64,000 nucleotides of DNA from contig JAMSKV010000001.1 of the NCBI GenBank assembly GCA_024515975.1, forward strand, positions 372,001 to 436,000. Direction: 5' to 3'. Each line of letters begins with the position of its first letter. The stretch's first letter is position 1. This document shows, piece after piece, positions 54,855 through 63,744 of the stretch. Origin of the DNA: Endosaccharibacter trunci. GTDB taxonomy: Bacteria > Pseudomonadota > Alphaproteobacteria > Acetobacterales > Acetobacteraceae. The translations under genes were made by a program, and so were the position numbers. The notes below the pieces were generated by a model that had not been told where the DNA came from, searched no databases, and saw only the letters and a program-made list of their open reading frames with translations.

Positions 54855-56393
54855 GTGTCTGACAATCTCTCCGAAATCGCTCGCCGCCGCACCTTCGCGA
54901 TCATCTCGCATCCGGACGCCGGCAAGACCACGCTGACCGAACGCCTGCTGCGCGCCGGCGGCGCGATCCAGCTCGCCGGCAACGTCCGCGCCAAGGGCGA
55001 GCGCCGTCGCACCCGTTCTGACTGGATGGGCATTGAGCGCGATCGCGGCATCTCCGTCGTCACCTCGGTGATGACGTTCGAGTATGGCGGCTGCATCTTC
55101 AATCTTCTCGATACGCCGGGCCACGAGGACTTCTCTGAGGATACCTATCGCACCCTGACCGCGGTGGATGCGGCGGTGATGGTGATTGATGCGGCCAAGG
55201 GCATCGAGGCGCGCACGCTGAAGCTGTTCGAGATCTGCCGCCTGCGCGACATCCCGATCATTACCTTCGTCAACAAGATGGATCGCGAGGCGCAGGACCC
55301 GTTCGCGCTGCTGGACGAGGTGTCGCAGTCTCTGGCGCTCGACACGGCGCCGGCCACTTGGCCGATCGGTCGTGCCGCCCAGTTCGTCGGCACCTACGAT
55401 CTGCGCGCCCGCGCGGTGCATCTCGACACGCCGCTCGAGCAGAGCGATCCGCGCATGGTGGCGCTGGGCGAGGAGCTCGAACTGGTGCAGGCGGCGTTGC
55501 CTGAGTGGGACAAGGACGGGTTCGATGCCGGCCATCTCACCCCGGTCTATTTCGGCTCGGCCATGCGCGAGATCGGCGTGACCGACCTTCTCGATGCCCT
55601 GGTCAGCTTCGGGCCGCCGCCGCGCGCCCAGGCCACCGATACGCGCGTCGTGCAGGCGGACGAGCCCGGCATGACGGCGCTGATCTTCAAGATCCAGGCC
55701 AACATGGACCCGAACCATCGCGACCGCATGGCCTTCGCCCGCGTCTGCTCCGGACGTCTTACCCGCGGCATGCGCGTGCGCCATGTGCGCACCGCCAAGC
55801 AGTTCGCGCTGCACACCCCGCAATTCTTCTTTGCGCGCGACAGGCAACTTGCCGAGGAAGCCTTCGCCGGCGACGTGGTCGGCATTCCCAATCACGGCAC
55901 GCTGCGCATCGGCGACACGCTGACCGAAGGCGAGGATATCCGCTTCACCGGTGTGCCGCATTTCGCACCTGAGATCCTGCGCCGCGTGCGGCTGGACGAT
56001 GCGATGAAAGCGAAAAAGCTGCGTCAAGCGCTGCAGGAACTGGCGGAGGAGGGCGTGGTGCAGTTGTTCCGCCCGCAGGATGGCGCACCGCCGATCGTCG
56101 GCGTTGTGGGTACGCTTCAGCTCGACGTGCTGCAGGCGCGCCTGTCCGGCGAATATGGTGTGGCGATCGGCTTCGAAAGCACGCCGTTCTCGTTGGCCCG
56201 CTGGGTGGATGGCGAGAAGACCAAGCTCGCGGCTTTCGTGAGCGCGAACCGCACCGCCATGGCCGACGATCTGGATGGCGACCCGGTATTCCTGGCCTCT
56301 TCTGCCTTCATGATGCGCCGTACCGTCGAGATGAATCTCGATCTCGTGTTCACGGACATCAAGCAGATCGGCGTAGCGCAAGAAAAGCGCTGA
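54855..56393 (+). CDS. prfC: Peptide chain release factor 3
   Basis: GTPase that removes RF1/RF2 from the ribosome after termination. The 512-aa protein begins MSDNLSEIARRRTFAIISHPDAGKTT, containing the G1 loop (about 18-26). It continues with DTPGHEDF (G3), NKMD (G4) and the family-typical RSDWMGIERDRGIS. The GTG start at 54855 is required by N-terminal homology but lies 2 nt after a perfect hairpin, and the only GGAG nearby (54842-54845) is in that hairpin. Confidence 0.95.
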   Translation: MSDNLSEIARRRTFAIISHPDAGKTTLTERLLRAGGAIQLAGNVRAKGERRRTRSDWMGIERDRGISVVTSVMTFEYGGCIFNLLDTPGHEDFSEDTYRTLTAVDAAVMVIDAAKGIEARTLKLFEICRLRDIPIITFVNKMDREAQDPFALLDEVSQSLALDTAPATWPIGRAAQFVGTYDLRARAVHLDTPLEQSDPRMVALGEELELVQAALPEWDKDGFDAGHLTPVYFGSAMREIGVTDLLDALVSFGPPPRAQATDTRVVQADEPGMTALIFKIQANMDPNHRDRMAFARVCSGRLTRGMRVRHVRTAKQFALHTPQFFFARDRQLAEEAFAGDVVGIPNHGTLRIGDTLTEGEDIRFTGVPHFAPEILRRVRLDDAMKAKKLRQALQELAEEGVVQLFRPQDGAPPIVGVVGTLQLDVLQARLSGEYGVAIGFESTPFSLARWVDGEKTKLAAFVSANRTAMADDLDGDPVFLASSAFMMRRTVEMNLDLVFTDIKQIGVAQEKR

Positions 56394-56486
56394 GGCCGCG
56401 CGCAGTGCTCGCCACGGCGTGACCGGGAACATGGGGAACAGCCTGTGGTGCGTGCCGTTGCCGTTCGGCCAGCACAGGAGGAAACC

Positions 56487-57026
56487 ATGGCGGCACTCAG
56501 CCAGCGCAAGATCGCCGTTCTGTTCACGAATGGCGTCGAGGAAGTTGAACTGACCAAGCCGGTCGCGGCGCTCAGGGAAGCCGGTGCGACGGTGACGTTC
56601 GTATCGCTCGAAACCGGCACGGTGCAGGCGATGGAACAGGACGTGAAACCTGCCGGAACCTACGAGATCGATCAGGCTGTCGCGGACGCCGATGCCGCAG
56701 CCTTCGACGGATTGCTCCTGCCCGGAGGCACCACCAATCCGGACGCACTCCGCATGGACGACAAGGCCGTGGCGTTCGTGAAGGCGTTCCACGCGGCCGG
56801 CAAGCCGATCGCGGCAATCTGTCATGGGCCCTGGATGCTGATCGAAGCCGGCGCCGTCAAAGGCCGGAAGATCGCGTCCTGGCCGTCGCTGAAGACCGAT
56901 CTGCGCAATGCCGGTGCGGAATGGGTGGACGAGACCGTATCCCGCGACGGACCCCTGGTGACTTCGCGCAATCCGAAGGATCTGCCCGCCTTCTGCGAGG
57001 CGATCGTGTCCCTATATGCCGCCTGA
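56487..57026 (+). CDS. DJ-1/PfpI family protein
   Basis: A 179-aa class I glutamine amidotransferase-like protein. The nucleophile elbow AICHGPWML has C112 followed by H113, and the acidic partner lies in TNGVEEVEL (near residue 18), the arrangement of PfpI/YhbO-like proteins. These act as peptidases, glyoxalase III or protein/DNA deglycases in stress. AGGAGG lies 6 nt upstream of ATG 56487. Its 3' end overlaps the convergent NUDIX gene by 15 nt. Confidence 0.93.
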   Translation: MAALSQRKIAVLFTNGVEEVELTKPVAALREAGATVTFVSLETGTVQAMEQDVKPAGTYEIDQAVADADAAAFDGLLLPGGTTNPDALRMDDKAVAFVKAFHAAGKPIAAICHGPWMLIEAGAVKGRKIASWPSLKTDLRNAGAEWVDETVSRDGPLVTSRNPKDLPAFCEAIVSLYAA

Positions 57027-57695
57027 GGCGTAGCTCAGCAGGATGCGGGCCGAGCCCAGCAGCTCCGGCCCGCACTCGCGCAGGAAGGCCGGGATCTCGG
57101 ATGACGCGATGACGCGCAACGCGTCGTATTCCGTGTTGCCCCGATCGCGCCAGCCATGTTCGATCGCCGCGAAGGGCAGTGAAGTCGCGACGAAGCAGCC
57201 GATATCGACCACACGGCCGCCAGGGTGCTCCATGGCGACGATCGGCGTGACGGGGCCCGTCTCGTCGGCAACGAGGCCGATCTCCTCTTCCAGTTCGGCC
57301 ATGAGCTGCTCCGTGATATCGACGGCATCGCTTGTGCGTGCTTCCACCGATCCGGCGGGCACCGCCTGCCAGCAGCCCGGGCGATACACCGCGTCCGGCC
57401 CCCGGCGCCCCAGCACGATGCCGTCCCGGCAATGCAGCACTCCGTTCACCGCAAGAGCGCGGAGGTGGGGCGGGGGAAACAGCTCCGGATGGCGAAGCTG
57501 GGCGTAGAGGAAGCGATACCGCGTCCAGTATCCAGAGACGTGATCAGGCGAAACGCGGTCCGCGACGAAGACCTTTCCGTCGAACAGGCCCGGGCGGTCA
57601 CTGCGTGCTTCCGCCCAGATCCGGTCGGCGGTTTCGCTCTCGGCGATGGCGGCAGGCGCCGCCGCCCTCACCGAAAAGCCAGCCTCGAGCCTCAA
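57012..57695 (-). CDS. NUDIX hydrolase domain protein
   Basis: A protein of about 227 aa with a C-terminal NUDIX domain; the Nudix box reads QAVPAGSVEA... to MAELEEEIGL with the key REUxEE-type residues as AELEEEIG. The first 75 residues form an extra N-terminal region. It likely hydrolyses a nucleoside diphosphate derivative, substrate unknown. The start is uncertain: TTG at 57695 is the first recognised codon, yet plausible protein (FEPGWTS) reads upstream of it toward the zwf stop, so a start nearer 57740 is possible. It is downstream of zwf on the same strand. Confidence 0.8.
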   Translation of the reverse strand: MRLEAGFSVRAAAPAAIAESETADRIWAEARSDRPGLFDGKVFVADRVSPDHVSGYWTRYRFLYAQLRHPELFPPPHLRALAVNGVLHCRDGIVLGRRGPDAVYRPGCWQAVPAGSVEARTSDAVDITEQLMAELEEEIGLVADETGPVTPIVAMEHPGGRVVDIGCFVATSLPFAAIEHGWRDRGNTEYDALRVIASSEIPAFLRECGPELLGSARILLSYASGGI

Positions 57696-57736
57696 GGACG
57701 TCCAGCCCGGCTCGAAGCGATCGGGAGAGAACGGGC

Positions 57737-59212
57737 TCAGGCCATGTCCTCGTGCCAGGCGTTGCGTGTGACCGCCAGCAGCTTGCGCGCTGCATCCGGC
57801 CCCCAGGAGCCGGCGGGATAATGGTGCACCGGGGAACAGTTCTTCTTCCAGGCGTTCAGGATCGGCTCAACCCAGGTCCAGGCGGCTTCGACCTCGTCGC
57901 GTCGCATGAACAACACCGGATCGCCGCGCACGGTGTCCATCAGCAGCCGCTCATAGGCGTCGGGATAGCGCGCCCCGAACGCCTGCTCGAACGACACGTT
58001 GATGTTGGCCGGGCGCAGCTCCATGCCGTCGCCGCCGGGCACTTTGTTCATGACCGAAAGCTGGATGCCTTCTTCCGGCTGCAGGCGGATGATGAGGCGG
58101 TTCGCTTCCAGCTTGCTCTTGAAGATCGACCAGGGCGTTTCGCGGAACTGCACCACGATCTCGCTCACCTTGTTCGGTAAACGCTTGCCCGAGCGCAGAT
58201 AGAACGGAACCTTTCCCCACCGCCAGCTATGCACCTCGGCGCGTATCGCGACGAAGGTCTCCGTATCGCTCTGCTTGCCGTCGCCGAGTTCCTCCAGATA
58301 GGCCGGCACGATTTCCTTGCCGATCTTGCCGCGTCCGTATTGTCCGCGCACGGCGACGTTGGGCACGTCCTCCTCTCGGATCGGCTTCAGGGCGCGCAGC
58401 ACCTTCAGCTTCTCGTTGCGCAGGTCGTCGGCGTCGAGCGAACCGGGCGGCTCCATCGCGACCAGGCACAGCACCTGAAGCAGATGGTTCTGGATCATGT
58501 CGCGCAGCGCGCCGGAATGGTCGTAGTAGTCGCCGCGGCCTTCGACGCCGACGGTTTCCGCCGCGGTGATCTGCACGTGCTCGATCGCGTCGCTGTCCCA
58601 AAGCCGCTCGAACACCGGATTGGCGAAGCGCAGCGCGATCAGGTTCTGGACGGTTTCCTTGCCCAGATAATGATCGATGCGGAAGACCTTGTTTTCCTCG
58701 AAATAGGCGCCGACCTCGTCATTGACCTTGCGGGCGCTTTCGAGGTCGTGGCCGATCGGCTTTTCCAGCACCACGCGGGTCTTCTCGGTTACGAGCCCGT
58801 TATCGTGCAGGTTCTTGCAGATCGCGCCGTAGAGTTCGGGCGAGGTGGCGAAATAGAAGACCCGGACGACATCGGCGCGATCGTCGCCGAACAGCTCGCG
58901 CAGATTGTCCCAGGTGCTTTCCGCCTCGGCCCCGTTGACGCTGGCGAAAAACACCATGCCGAGGAAGCGCTGCACGGTGTTCTCGTCCAGCGAGTCGTCT
59001 TTCACGAAGCGTCGCAGCGCCTTCTCCGCCCGGTCGCGGAACTCGTCATGGCTCAGCCTGGAGCGCGAGGTGCCGATGACGCGGCTGTCCTCGGGGATCT
59101 GCCCGTCGCGGAAGCGGTGATACAGTGCCGGCAGCAGCTTGCGCATGGTCAGGTCGCCGGTGGCGCCGAACACGACGTAGTCGAAAGTGTCCACCATGTG
59201 CAATTTCGCCAT
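57737..59212 (-). CDS. zwf: Glucose-6-phosphate 1-dehydrogenase
   Basis: Oxidises glucose 6-phosphate to 6-phosphogluconolactone, making NADPH; entry to the pentose phosphate route, important in acetic acid bacteria. The 491 aa include the coenzyme loop VFGATGDLTMRKL and the active-site signature RIDHYLGKE (about residue 180), and the catalytic His lies in GDYYDHSGALRDM. ATG at 59212 has AAGGAG 8 nt upstream. Confidence 0.97.
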   Translation of the reverse strand: MAKLHMVDTFDYVVFGATGDLTMRKLLPALYHRFRDGQIPEDSRVIGTSRSRLSHDEFRDRAEKALRRFVKDDSLDENTVQRFLGMVFFASVNGAEAESTWDNLRELFGDDRADVVRVFYFATSPELYGAICKNLHDNGLVTEKTRVVLEKPIGHDLESARKVNDEVGAYFEENKVFRIDHYLGKETVQNLIALRFANPVFERLWDSDAIEHVQITAAETVGVEGRGDYYDHSGALRDMIQNHLLQVLCLVAMEPPGSLDADDLRNEKLKVLRALKPIREEDVPNVAVRGQYGRGKIGKEIVPAYLEELGDGKQSDTETFVAIRAEVHSWRWGKVPFYLRSGKRLPNKVSEIVVQFRETPWSIFKSKLEANRLIIRLQPEEGIQLSVMNKVPGGDGMELRPANINVSFEQAFGARYPDAYERLLMDTVRGDPVLFMRRDEVEAAWTWVEPILNAWKKNCSPVHHYPAGSWGPDAARKLLAVTRNAWHEDMA

Positions 59213-59368
59213 CCCTCTCGCTCCTTCTGCCGACCCCTCCGGCCGGGCTTGTGTAACATCATTGACCGCCCGCGTCGCGTCACGGTAAGCCCCCCGACCT
59301 ACGAACGACCCCGACCTCCGGCGACGGGCCGCAACCTCGCCGGACGCCTTGAACGGAGTAGTGTCACC

Positions 59369-59665
59369 ATGCTGGACGAAGCCGACCGGAACGCCGGGCA
59401 CGATGACACCCCGGACAGCACGGCCAGCGCCGTCGGCGGGATTGCCGCGGATCGCCTGCGCTCGATCATTGAACGTGTCGAGCGGCTCGAAGAGGAGCGC
59501 AAGGCGCTCGCTTCCGATATCAAGGACATTTTCGCCGAAGCCAAGTCCGCCGGATTTGACGTCAAGGTGATCCGCCAGATCATCCGCATCCGAAAGCAGG
59601 AGCCTGCGGATGTGGAGGAGCAGGAAACCCTGCTCGACATCTACCGCCGCGCCCTCGGGATGTGA
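59369..59665 (+). CDS. gapR: GapR-type nucleoid protein (DUF2312)
   Basis: A 98-aa protein. Its last 80 residues match DUF2312/GapR: RLRSIIERVERLEEERKALASDIKDIF, then AKSAGFDVKVIRQIIRIRKQ and the DIYRRALGM end. In Caulobacter GapR clamps overtwisted, AT-rich DNA ahead of replication and transcription and is essential. ATG at 59369 has GGAG about 12 nt upstream, rather far. Divergent from zwf across 156 bp. Confidence 0.93.
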   Translation: MLDEADRNAGHDDTPDSTASAVGGIAADRLRSIIERVERLEEERKALASDIKDIFAEAKSAGFDVKVIRQIIRIRKQEPADVEEQETLLDIYRRALGM

Positions 59666-59735
59666 CGGCATCGCGTTCCGGACCGGCGCCCTGGCGGCGC
59701 TGGCGGAACGTGTTCGATCACGTTATGTTCGCCTC

Positions 59736-60356
59736 ATGGCGCTGAACCTTCCTTTGCCGGACTGGGTGCCCTGGTGGGCGCAGCTGGTGATCCTGATTCT
59801 GGCGATCCTGTTCGGCTTCGCGTTCCTGATGATGCCGTTCGCCGTGTTCGGGCTGAAAGGGCGCCTCGATTTTCTGGAAGCCCAGCTCGACGACATCCAT
59901 GCAGAGCTTCGTATGATCGCGACCCGTCTGCCGGAGCCGGATCGCGCGCCGCCGCGCGAACCCGTGTTCGAGGAGATGACCCGCCCGGCGGCACGGCGCA
60001 GCCCGTCGCCGGTGCAGATGCCGGATCCGGCCGGGTCGCCGCATCCCGAACAGCGTCGCGCGACGTTCGCCCCTGAACCGCCACCGATGCCAGAACCGCC
60101 GCGCCCGGCGGAGCGTCCGGCCCCGACGCCTCGCTTCGCGGAGGCACGAGAGCCGGCGCCGCTGCGCTACGCCAGGCCACCGGACGAGCGGGCCTCCCTT
60201 CACGATGCGGCCGAGGATTGGGACGATCCGGAGTCGCCCCGTCGGCCTTTGCGGGCGACGACGCTGCGCGATCCGTCCCGCGAGCGGTTCCGGGAGGGGT
60301 CTCCGGGAGGCGACCGACCTCGTTCCGAACCGACGCTGCGCTGGCCGTCTCGCTGA
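59736..60356 (+). CDS. Hypothetical membrane protein with Pro-rich tail
   Basis: A 206-aa protein: one N-terminal membrane segment (about residues 14-40, WAQLVILILAILFGFAFLMM), a short helical stretch (GRLDFLEAQLDDIHAELRMIATRL) that may be a coiled coil, and a long Pro/Arg/Glu-rich tail that is probably disordered. Family not recognised. It follows gapR by 70 nt. Composition matches the genome, and nothing suggests transfer. Confidence 0.75.
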   Translation: MALNLPLPDWVPWWAQLVILILAILFGFAFLMMPFAVFGLKGRLDFLEAQLDDIHAELRMIATRLPEPDRAPPREPVFEEMTRPAARRSPSPVQMPDPAGSPHPEQRRATFAPEPPPMPEPPRPAERPAPTPRFAEAREPAPLRYARPPDERASLHDAAEDWDDPESPRRPLRATTLRDPSRERFREGSPGGDRPRSEPTLRWPSR

Positions 60357-60445
60357 CGCGCCGAAATAGTCGGACATGAGCGCGGCGTTAGGAGTTCTTT
60401 TACGGCTCGCGATGCAGTTTCCCCCCACAAGGGAGAGAAACCAGA

Positions 60446-62128
60446 ATGCTCCAGCTGTCCAACATGCCTATCGTGCGCAAGATCGGCGTGGGCTTTGCCC
60501 TGATCGTTGCCTGCACGGCCTGTCTTGGTGTCGTCGCCGACCGTCGGATCGACATGCTCACGGCCGCAGCGGATACCGTGTCCGTCCAGACCCTGCCCGG
60601 TTTGAATGCGATCGTGGCGCTGGCCTACGAAACCATGCGGTTTCGCCAGATCGAAGCCAGCCTGGCGATCAGCAACGCGTCCACGGCGCCGGCTGACGTG
60701 GCGGCGCTTGCCGACGCCACCCGTCGGATCGACGCCCAATTCGCGGCCATGGCGTCTTCGCCCGATCCGGAGATCCGGAGAGACGGCGCAGCGTTCGCCG
60801 ATGACTGGAAGGCGTATGTCGCCCTGAATGGGACCTATGTCGACCAGATCAAGATGGGCGCCATCAGCACGCCGCTGGAGAGCTTCCGGGGGCCGATGCG
60901 CGTCACGTTCGATCGCTTCGAGAGCCGGCTGACGGATACGGTGACTGCGATGCGCGCGCGGGCCGGAGAGCGGGCGGCCCGGGACGTTGCCGAGGCTTCC
61001 GCCTCGCGTCTCCTGATCGTCGGGCTGGTGCTGACGGTGATCGCCCTCTGCGTGCTGATCGGCTGGGGCATGCTGCTGACGATCTCGCGCCCGATCCTGG
61101 CCCTGGCCGACCACATGCGGAAGCTGGCCGGGCGCGACCTGCACGGTCTCGTGCCATGTACCGACCGCGGCGACGAGATCGGCGCGATGGCGTCTGCGGT
61201 GCAGGTGTTCAAGGAGAGCATGGTGCACGCCGCGACGCTGGAGCAGACCCAGGCGGAGGACCGACATGCGCGGGAGGAGCGTACGCGCACGCTGGAAGGG
61301 CTGGTCGGCGCGTTCGAAGCCCGGGTGGCCGGCATGGTCGACATGCTGGCCGCCGCCTCCACCGAGCTCGAAGCGACGGCGGGCGAGATGTCGGCGACGG
61401 TGGAGAAGACCGGCCACCAGTCCAATCTCGTGGCCGAGGCGGCGAGGAATGCCGATCAGGGCGTACAGAACGTTGCCGCCGCCACGGAGCAACTCAGCCT
61501 CTCGGTGCGCGAGATCACGCGGCGGGTCGCGGCTGGCGCCGAACGCGCGGGCGTGGTCGCGGAGGATGCGCGCCGTACCGACGCCGTGGTGGCGCAACTT
61601 GCCGACGCGGCAGGAAGGGTGGGGCAGATCGTCGATCTGATCTCGTCCATTGCCGCGCAGACCAATCTGTTGGCCCTGAACGCCACCATCGAGGCGGCCC
61701 GTGCCGGCGAAGCCGGAAAGGGATTCGCCGTGGTGGCGTCGGAAGTGAAGTCGCTCGCCCAGCAGACCGCGAAGGCGACGGAAGGCGTCGGCGAACAGGT
61801 CGCGCAGATCCGCGAGGCGACACAGGCTGCGGTCGCTGCGCTCGGCGCGATCACGACCGGCATCGACGATATCAGCCGCTCCTCGGTGATGATCGCCGCG
61901 GCGGTGGAGCAGCAGGGCGCCGCCACCGGCGAGATCGCCCGCAACGTCCAGCATACCGCCGGGAGCACGCGTGCGGTGACCGATAATATCGTCGAGGTCA
62001 GTCGCGCGAGTCAGGATAACGGCTCGGCCGCGACGCAGGTGATGGCATCGGCCGGCGAGCTGTCGCGGCAATCGGAGATCCTGAACCGGGAGGTGCGGCA
62101 GTTCCTGCAGCAGGTGAGGGCGGCGTGA
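60446..62128 (+). CDS. Methyl-accepting chemotaxis protein
   Basis: A 560-aa chemoreceptor: TM1 (about 12-32), a helical periplasmic ligand domain of the four-helix-bundle type (about 35-185), TM2 (about 190-212), HAMP (about 213-265) and a cytoplasmic signalling domain. The hairpin tip, which contacts CheA/CheW, is [26 protein letters not shown] near residues 410-435. GGGAG lies about 11 nt upstream of the ATG. No other chemotaxis genes are nearby; ligand unknown. Confidence 0.95.
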   Translation: MLQLSNMPIVRKIGVGFALIVACTACLGVVADRRIDMLTAAADTVSVQTLPGLNAIVALAYETMRFRQIEASLAISNASTAPADVAALADATRRIDAQFAAMASSPDPEIRRDGAAFADDWKAYVALNGTYVDQIKMGAISTPLESFRGPMRVTFDRFESRLTDTVTAMRARAGERAARDVAEASASRLLIVGLVLTVIALCVLIGWGMLLTISRPILALADHMRKLAGRDLHGLVPCTDRGDEIGAMASAVQVFKESMVHAATLEQTQAEDRHAREERTRTLEGLVGAFEARVAGMVDMLAAASTELEATAGEMSATVEKTGHQSNLVAEAARNADQGVQNVAAATEQLSLSVREITRRVAAGAERAGVVAEDARRTDAVVAQLADAAGRVGQIVDLISSIAAQTNLLALNATIEAARAGEAGKGFAVVASEVKSLAQQTAKATEGVGEQVAQIREATQAAVAALGAITTGIDDISRSSVMIAAAVEQQGAATGEIARNVQHTAGSTRAVTDNIVEVSRASQDNGSAATQVMASAGELSRQSEILNREVRQFLQQVRAA

Positions 62129-62143
62129 ACTCTGCGGGCGCTG

Positions 62144-62198
62144 GAGGACCGGCCAGGGTCAGACTGTCGCCCTGACCAGTTCGCTCCGGCCGGTCCTC
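62144..62198. terminator. Bidirectional hairpin after the chemoreceptor gene
   Basis: Perfect 11-bp outer stem GAGGACCGGCC (62144-62154) with GGCCGGTCCTC (62188-62198), enclosing an inner GGTCAG/CTGACC stem. It sits between the stops of convergent genes and so could end transcription from both sides. Confidence 0.6.
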
Positions 62199-62209
62199 TG
62201 AAGATGCGT

Positions 62210-62523
62210 CTACCGCTTGGCGCGACACCACAGCGCGCCGTTCACCAGATGCGGCTCGGCGCAGCCGGCGGCCGGGAGGGGCAAAGCCATGTCCGCCGCG
62301 AGGAGACCGAGTCTGCGCTTGATCTCCGGCATTTCGGAATCGATCACCGCCAGATCGTCGCGGGATCCTCCTGGTTCGGCCCTAGCGTCGCCGTGAAGCG
62401 CCAAGGGAGTCGCGTGCGAAAGGCCTTCTGAAGATCAATCGTGGCGACCAAAGTGTCAGCGGCCTGGACGGAGGTGGAAGCAAGCAGCAAGGAGGCGAGC
62501 AGAAACCGGCGTTTCACAGCCAT
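62210..62523 (-). pseudogene. Small secreted protein gene, apparently frameshifted
   Basis: From ATG 62523 the minus strand encodes a good signal peptide (MAVKRRFLLASLLLASTSVQA) and about 30 more residues (ADTLVATIDLQKAF...PWRFTATLGPNQEDPA), then stops. A second frame, one base off, continues with DDLAVIDSEMPEIKRRLGLLAADM and ends GALWCRAKR at 62210. Restoring one base near 62395-62405 would give one secreted protein of about 104 aa with two C-terminal cysteines. Family not recognised. It could also be a sequence error. It lies downstream of proB on the same strand. Confidence 0.6.
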
Positions 62524-62607
62524 GGCAGTGCTCCTGCGACAGCAACGACGGCCCGAGCCTACCGCGTTCCTCTGGCGGTTCGCACGGATTTCCCCGTGGG
62601 CGATGGC

Positions 62608-63744
62608 TCAGGGCGCGCCCATCACGAGGTCGTCGCGATGGATCATCTCGTCGCGACCGCGCCAGCCGAGCACAGCCTCGATCTCGTCCGAGCGGCGTCC
62701 GGCGATCCGGGCCGCATCCGTGCTGCCATAGGCGGCGAGTCCACGCCCGAGGGTCTCGCCCGATTCCGTCTGCACGCGGACCACGTCGCCGCGCTCGAAC
62801 ACGCCTTCCACATGGCGGATGCCGGCCGGCAGCAGCGAACCGCCGGCTTTCAGCGCGCGGGCGGCGCCGTCGTCGATCATGAGGCTGCCAGAAGGCGGCA
62901 AGCCTGCGGCGATCCAGCGTTTCCACGCCGTACGGCCGCCAGGCATGGGCAGGAACCAGGTGCAGCGCGCGCCATCGGACAGCGCCTGCAGCGGATGATC
63001 GACCTTGCCGAGCCCGATCGCCATGGCGCAGCCGGAGCCGGTGGCGATCGCGGCGGCCATCAGCTTGGTCCGCATGCCGCCGGAGGAGTAGCCGGGCGGG
63101 GGCGCCCCGCCCATGGCCTCGATCTCCGCGGTCAGCGAGGCCACCACGGGCACATGTCGCGCATCCGGATCGGTGCGCGGATCGGCGGTATAGAGCCCGT
63201 CGATATCCGAGAGCAGCAAAAGCTGGTCGGCGCCGATCATCTCCGCCACGCGCGCGGCCAGCCGGTCGTTGTCGCCGAAGCGGATCTCGGCGGTGGCAAC
63301 GGTGTCGTTCTCGTTGATCACCGGCACGCAGCCCAGCGAGAGCAGGGTGTCGAGCGTGGCGCGGGCATTCAGGTAGCGCCGCCTGTCCTCGGTGTCGTCC
63401 GGGGTCAGCAGAAGCTGCGCCGCTACGAGACCGTGTGCCGACAGCGCCTCGCTCCAGCTCTGCGCCAGACGGATCTGACCCACGGAGGCCGCCGCCTGCT
63501 TTTCTTCCAGCCTCAACGTACGCCGTTTCAGCCCCAGCGCATGACGCGCCAGGGCGATCGCGCCCGATGACACCACGATCACCTCGACGCCGTTTCCGCG
63601 CAGGGTGGCAATGTCGGCGGCGACGCCGTTCAGCCAGGCCGTACGCGGGCTGGCGGCCTCCGGATCCACCACCAGCGCGCTGCCGATCTTCACCACCAGC
63701 CGCCGCGCATGGCCGAAGCGGGGGAGTTCGGCGGTCTTAGCCAC
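62608..63744 (-). CDS. proB: Glutamate 5-kinase
   Basis: Phosphorylates glutamate in the first step of proline synthesis, and is usually feedback-inhibited by proline. The 378 aa have the amino acid kinase domain (VVKIGSALVV, VIVVSSGAIALAR, PVINENDTVA, DIDGLYTADP, GGMRTKLMAA) and a C-terminal PUA domain (about 285-365). The GTG start at 63744 overlaps the obg stop by 8 nt; the upstream open frame is obg in another register. Obg-proB is a common alphaproteobacterial order. Confidence 0.96.
   Translation of the reverse strand: MAKTAELPRFGHARRLVVKIGSALVVDPEAASPRTAWLNGVAADIATLRGNGVEVIVVSSGAIALARHALGLKRRTLRLEEKQAAASVGQIRLAQSWSEALSAHGLVAAQLLLTPDDTEDRRRYLNARATLDTLLSLGCVPVINENDTVATAEIRFGDNDRLAARVAEMIGADQLLLLSDIDGLYTADPRTDPDARHVPVVASLTAEIEAMGGAPPPGYSSGGMRTKLMAAAIATGSGCAMAIGLGKVDHPLQALSDGARCTWFLPMPGGRTAWKRWIAAGLPPSGSLMIDDGAARALKAGGSLLPAGIRHVEGVFERGDVVRVQTESGETLGRGLAAYGSTDAARIAGRRSDEIEAVLGWRGRDEMIHRDDLVMGAP

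Noticed and set aside
57026..57048. tRNA-like opening GGCGTAGCTCAGCAGG
   Set aside because: It lies at the 3' ends of the convergent PfpI and NUDIX genes, and no anticodon arm, T-loop or acceptor pairing follows.
60200..62071. Long open frame (623 codons) on the minus strand
   Set aside because: Antisense to the chemoreceptor gene; composition is Arg/His-rich and no family is recognisable.
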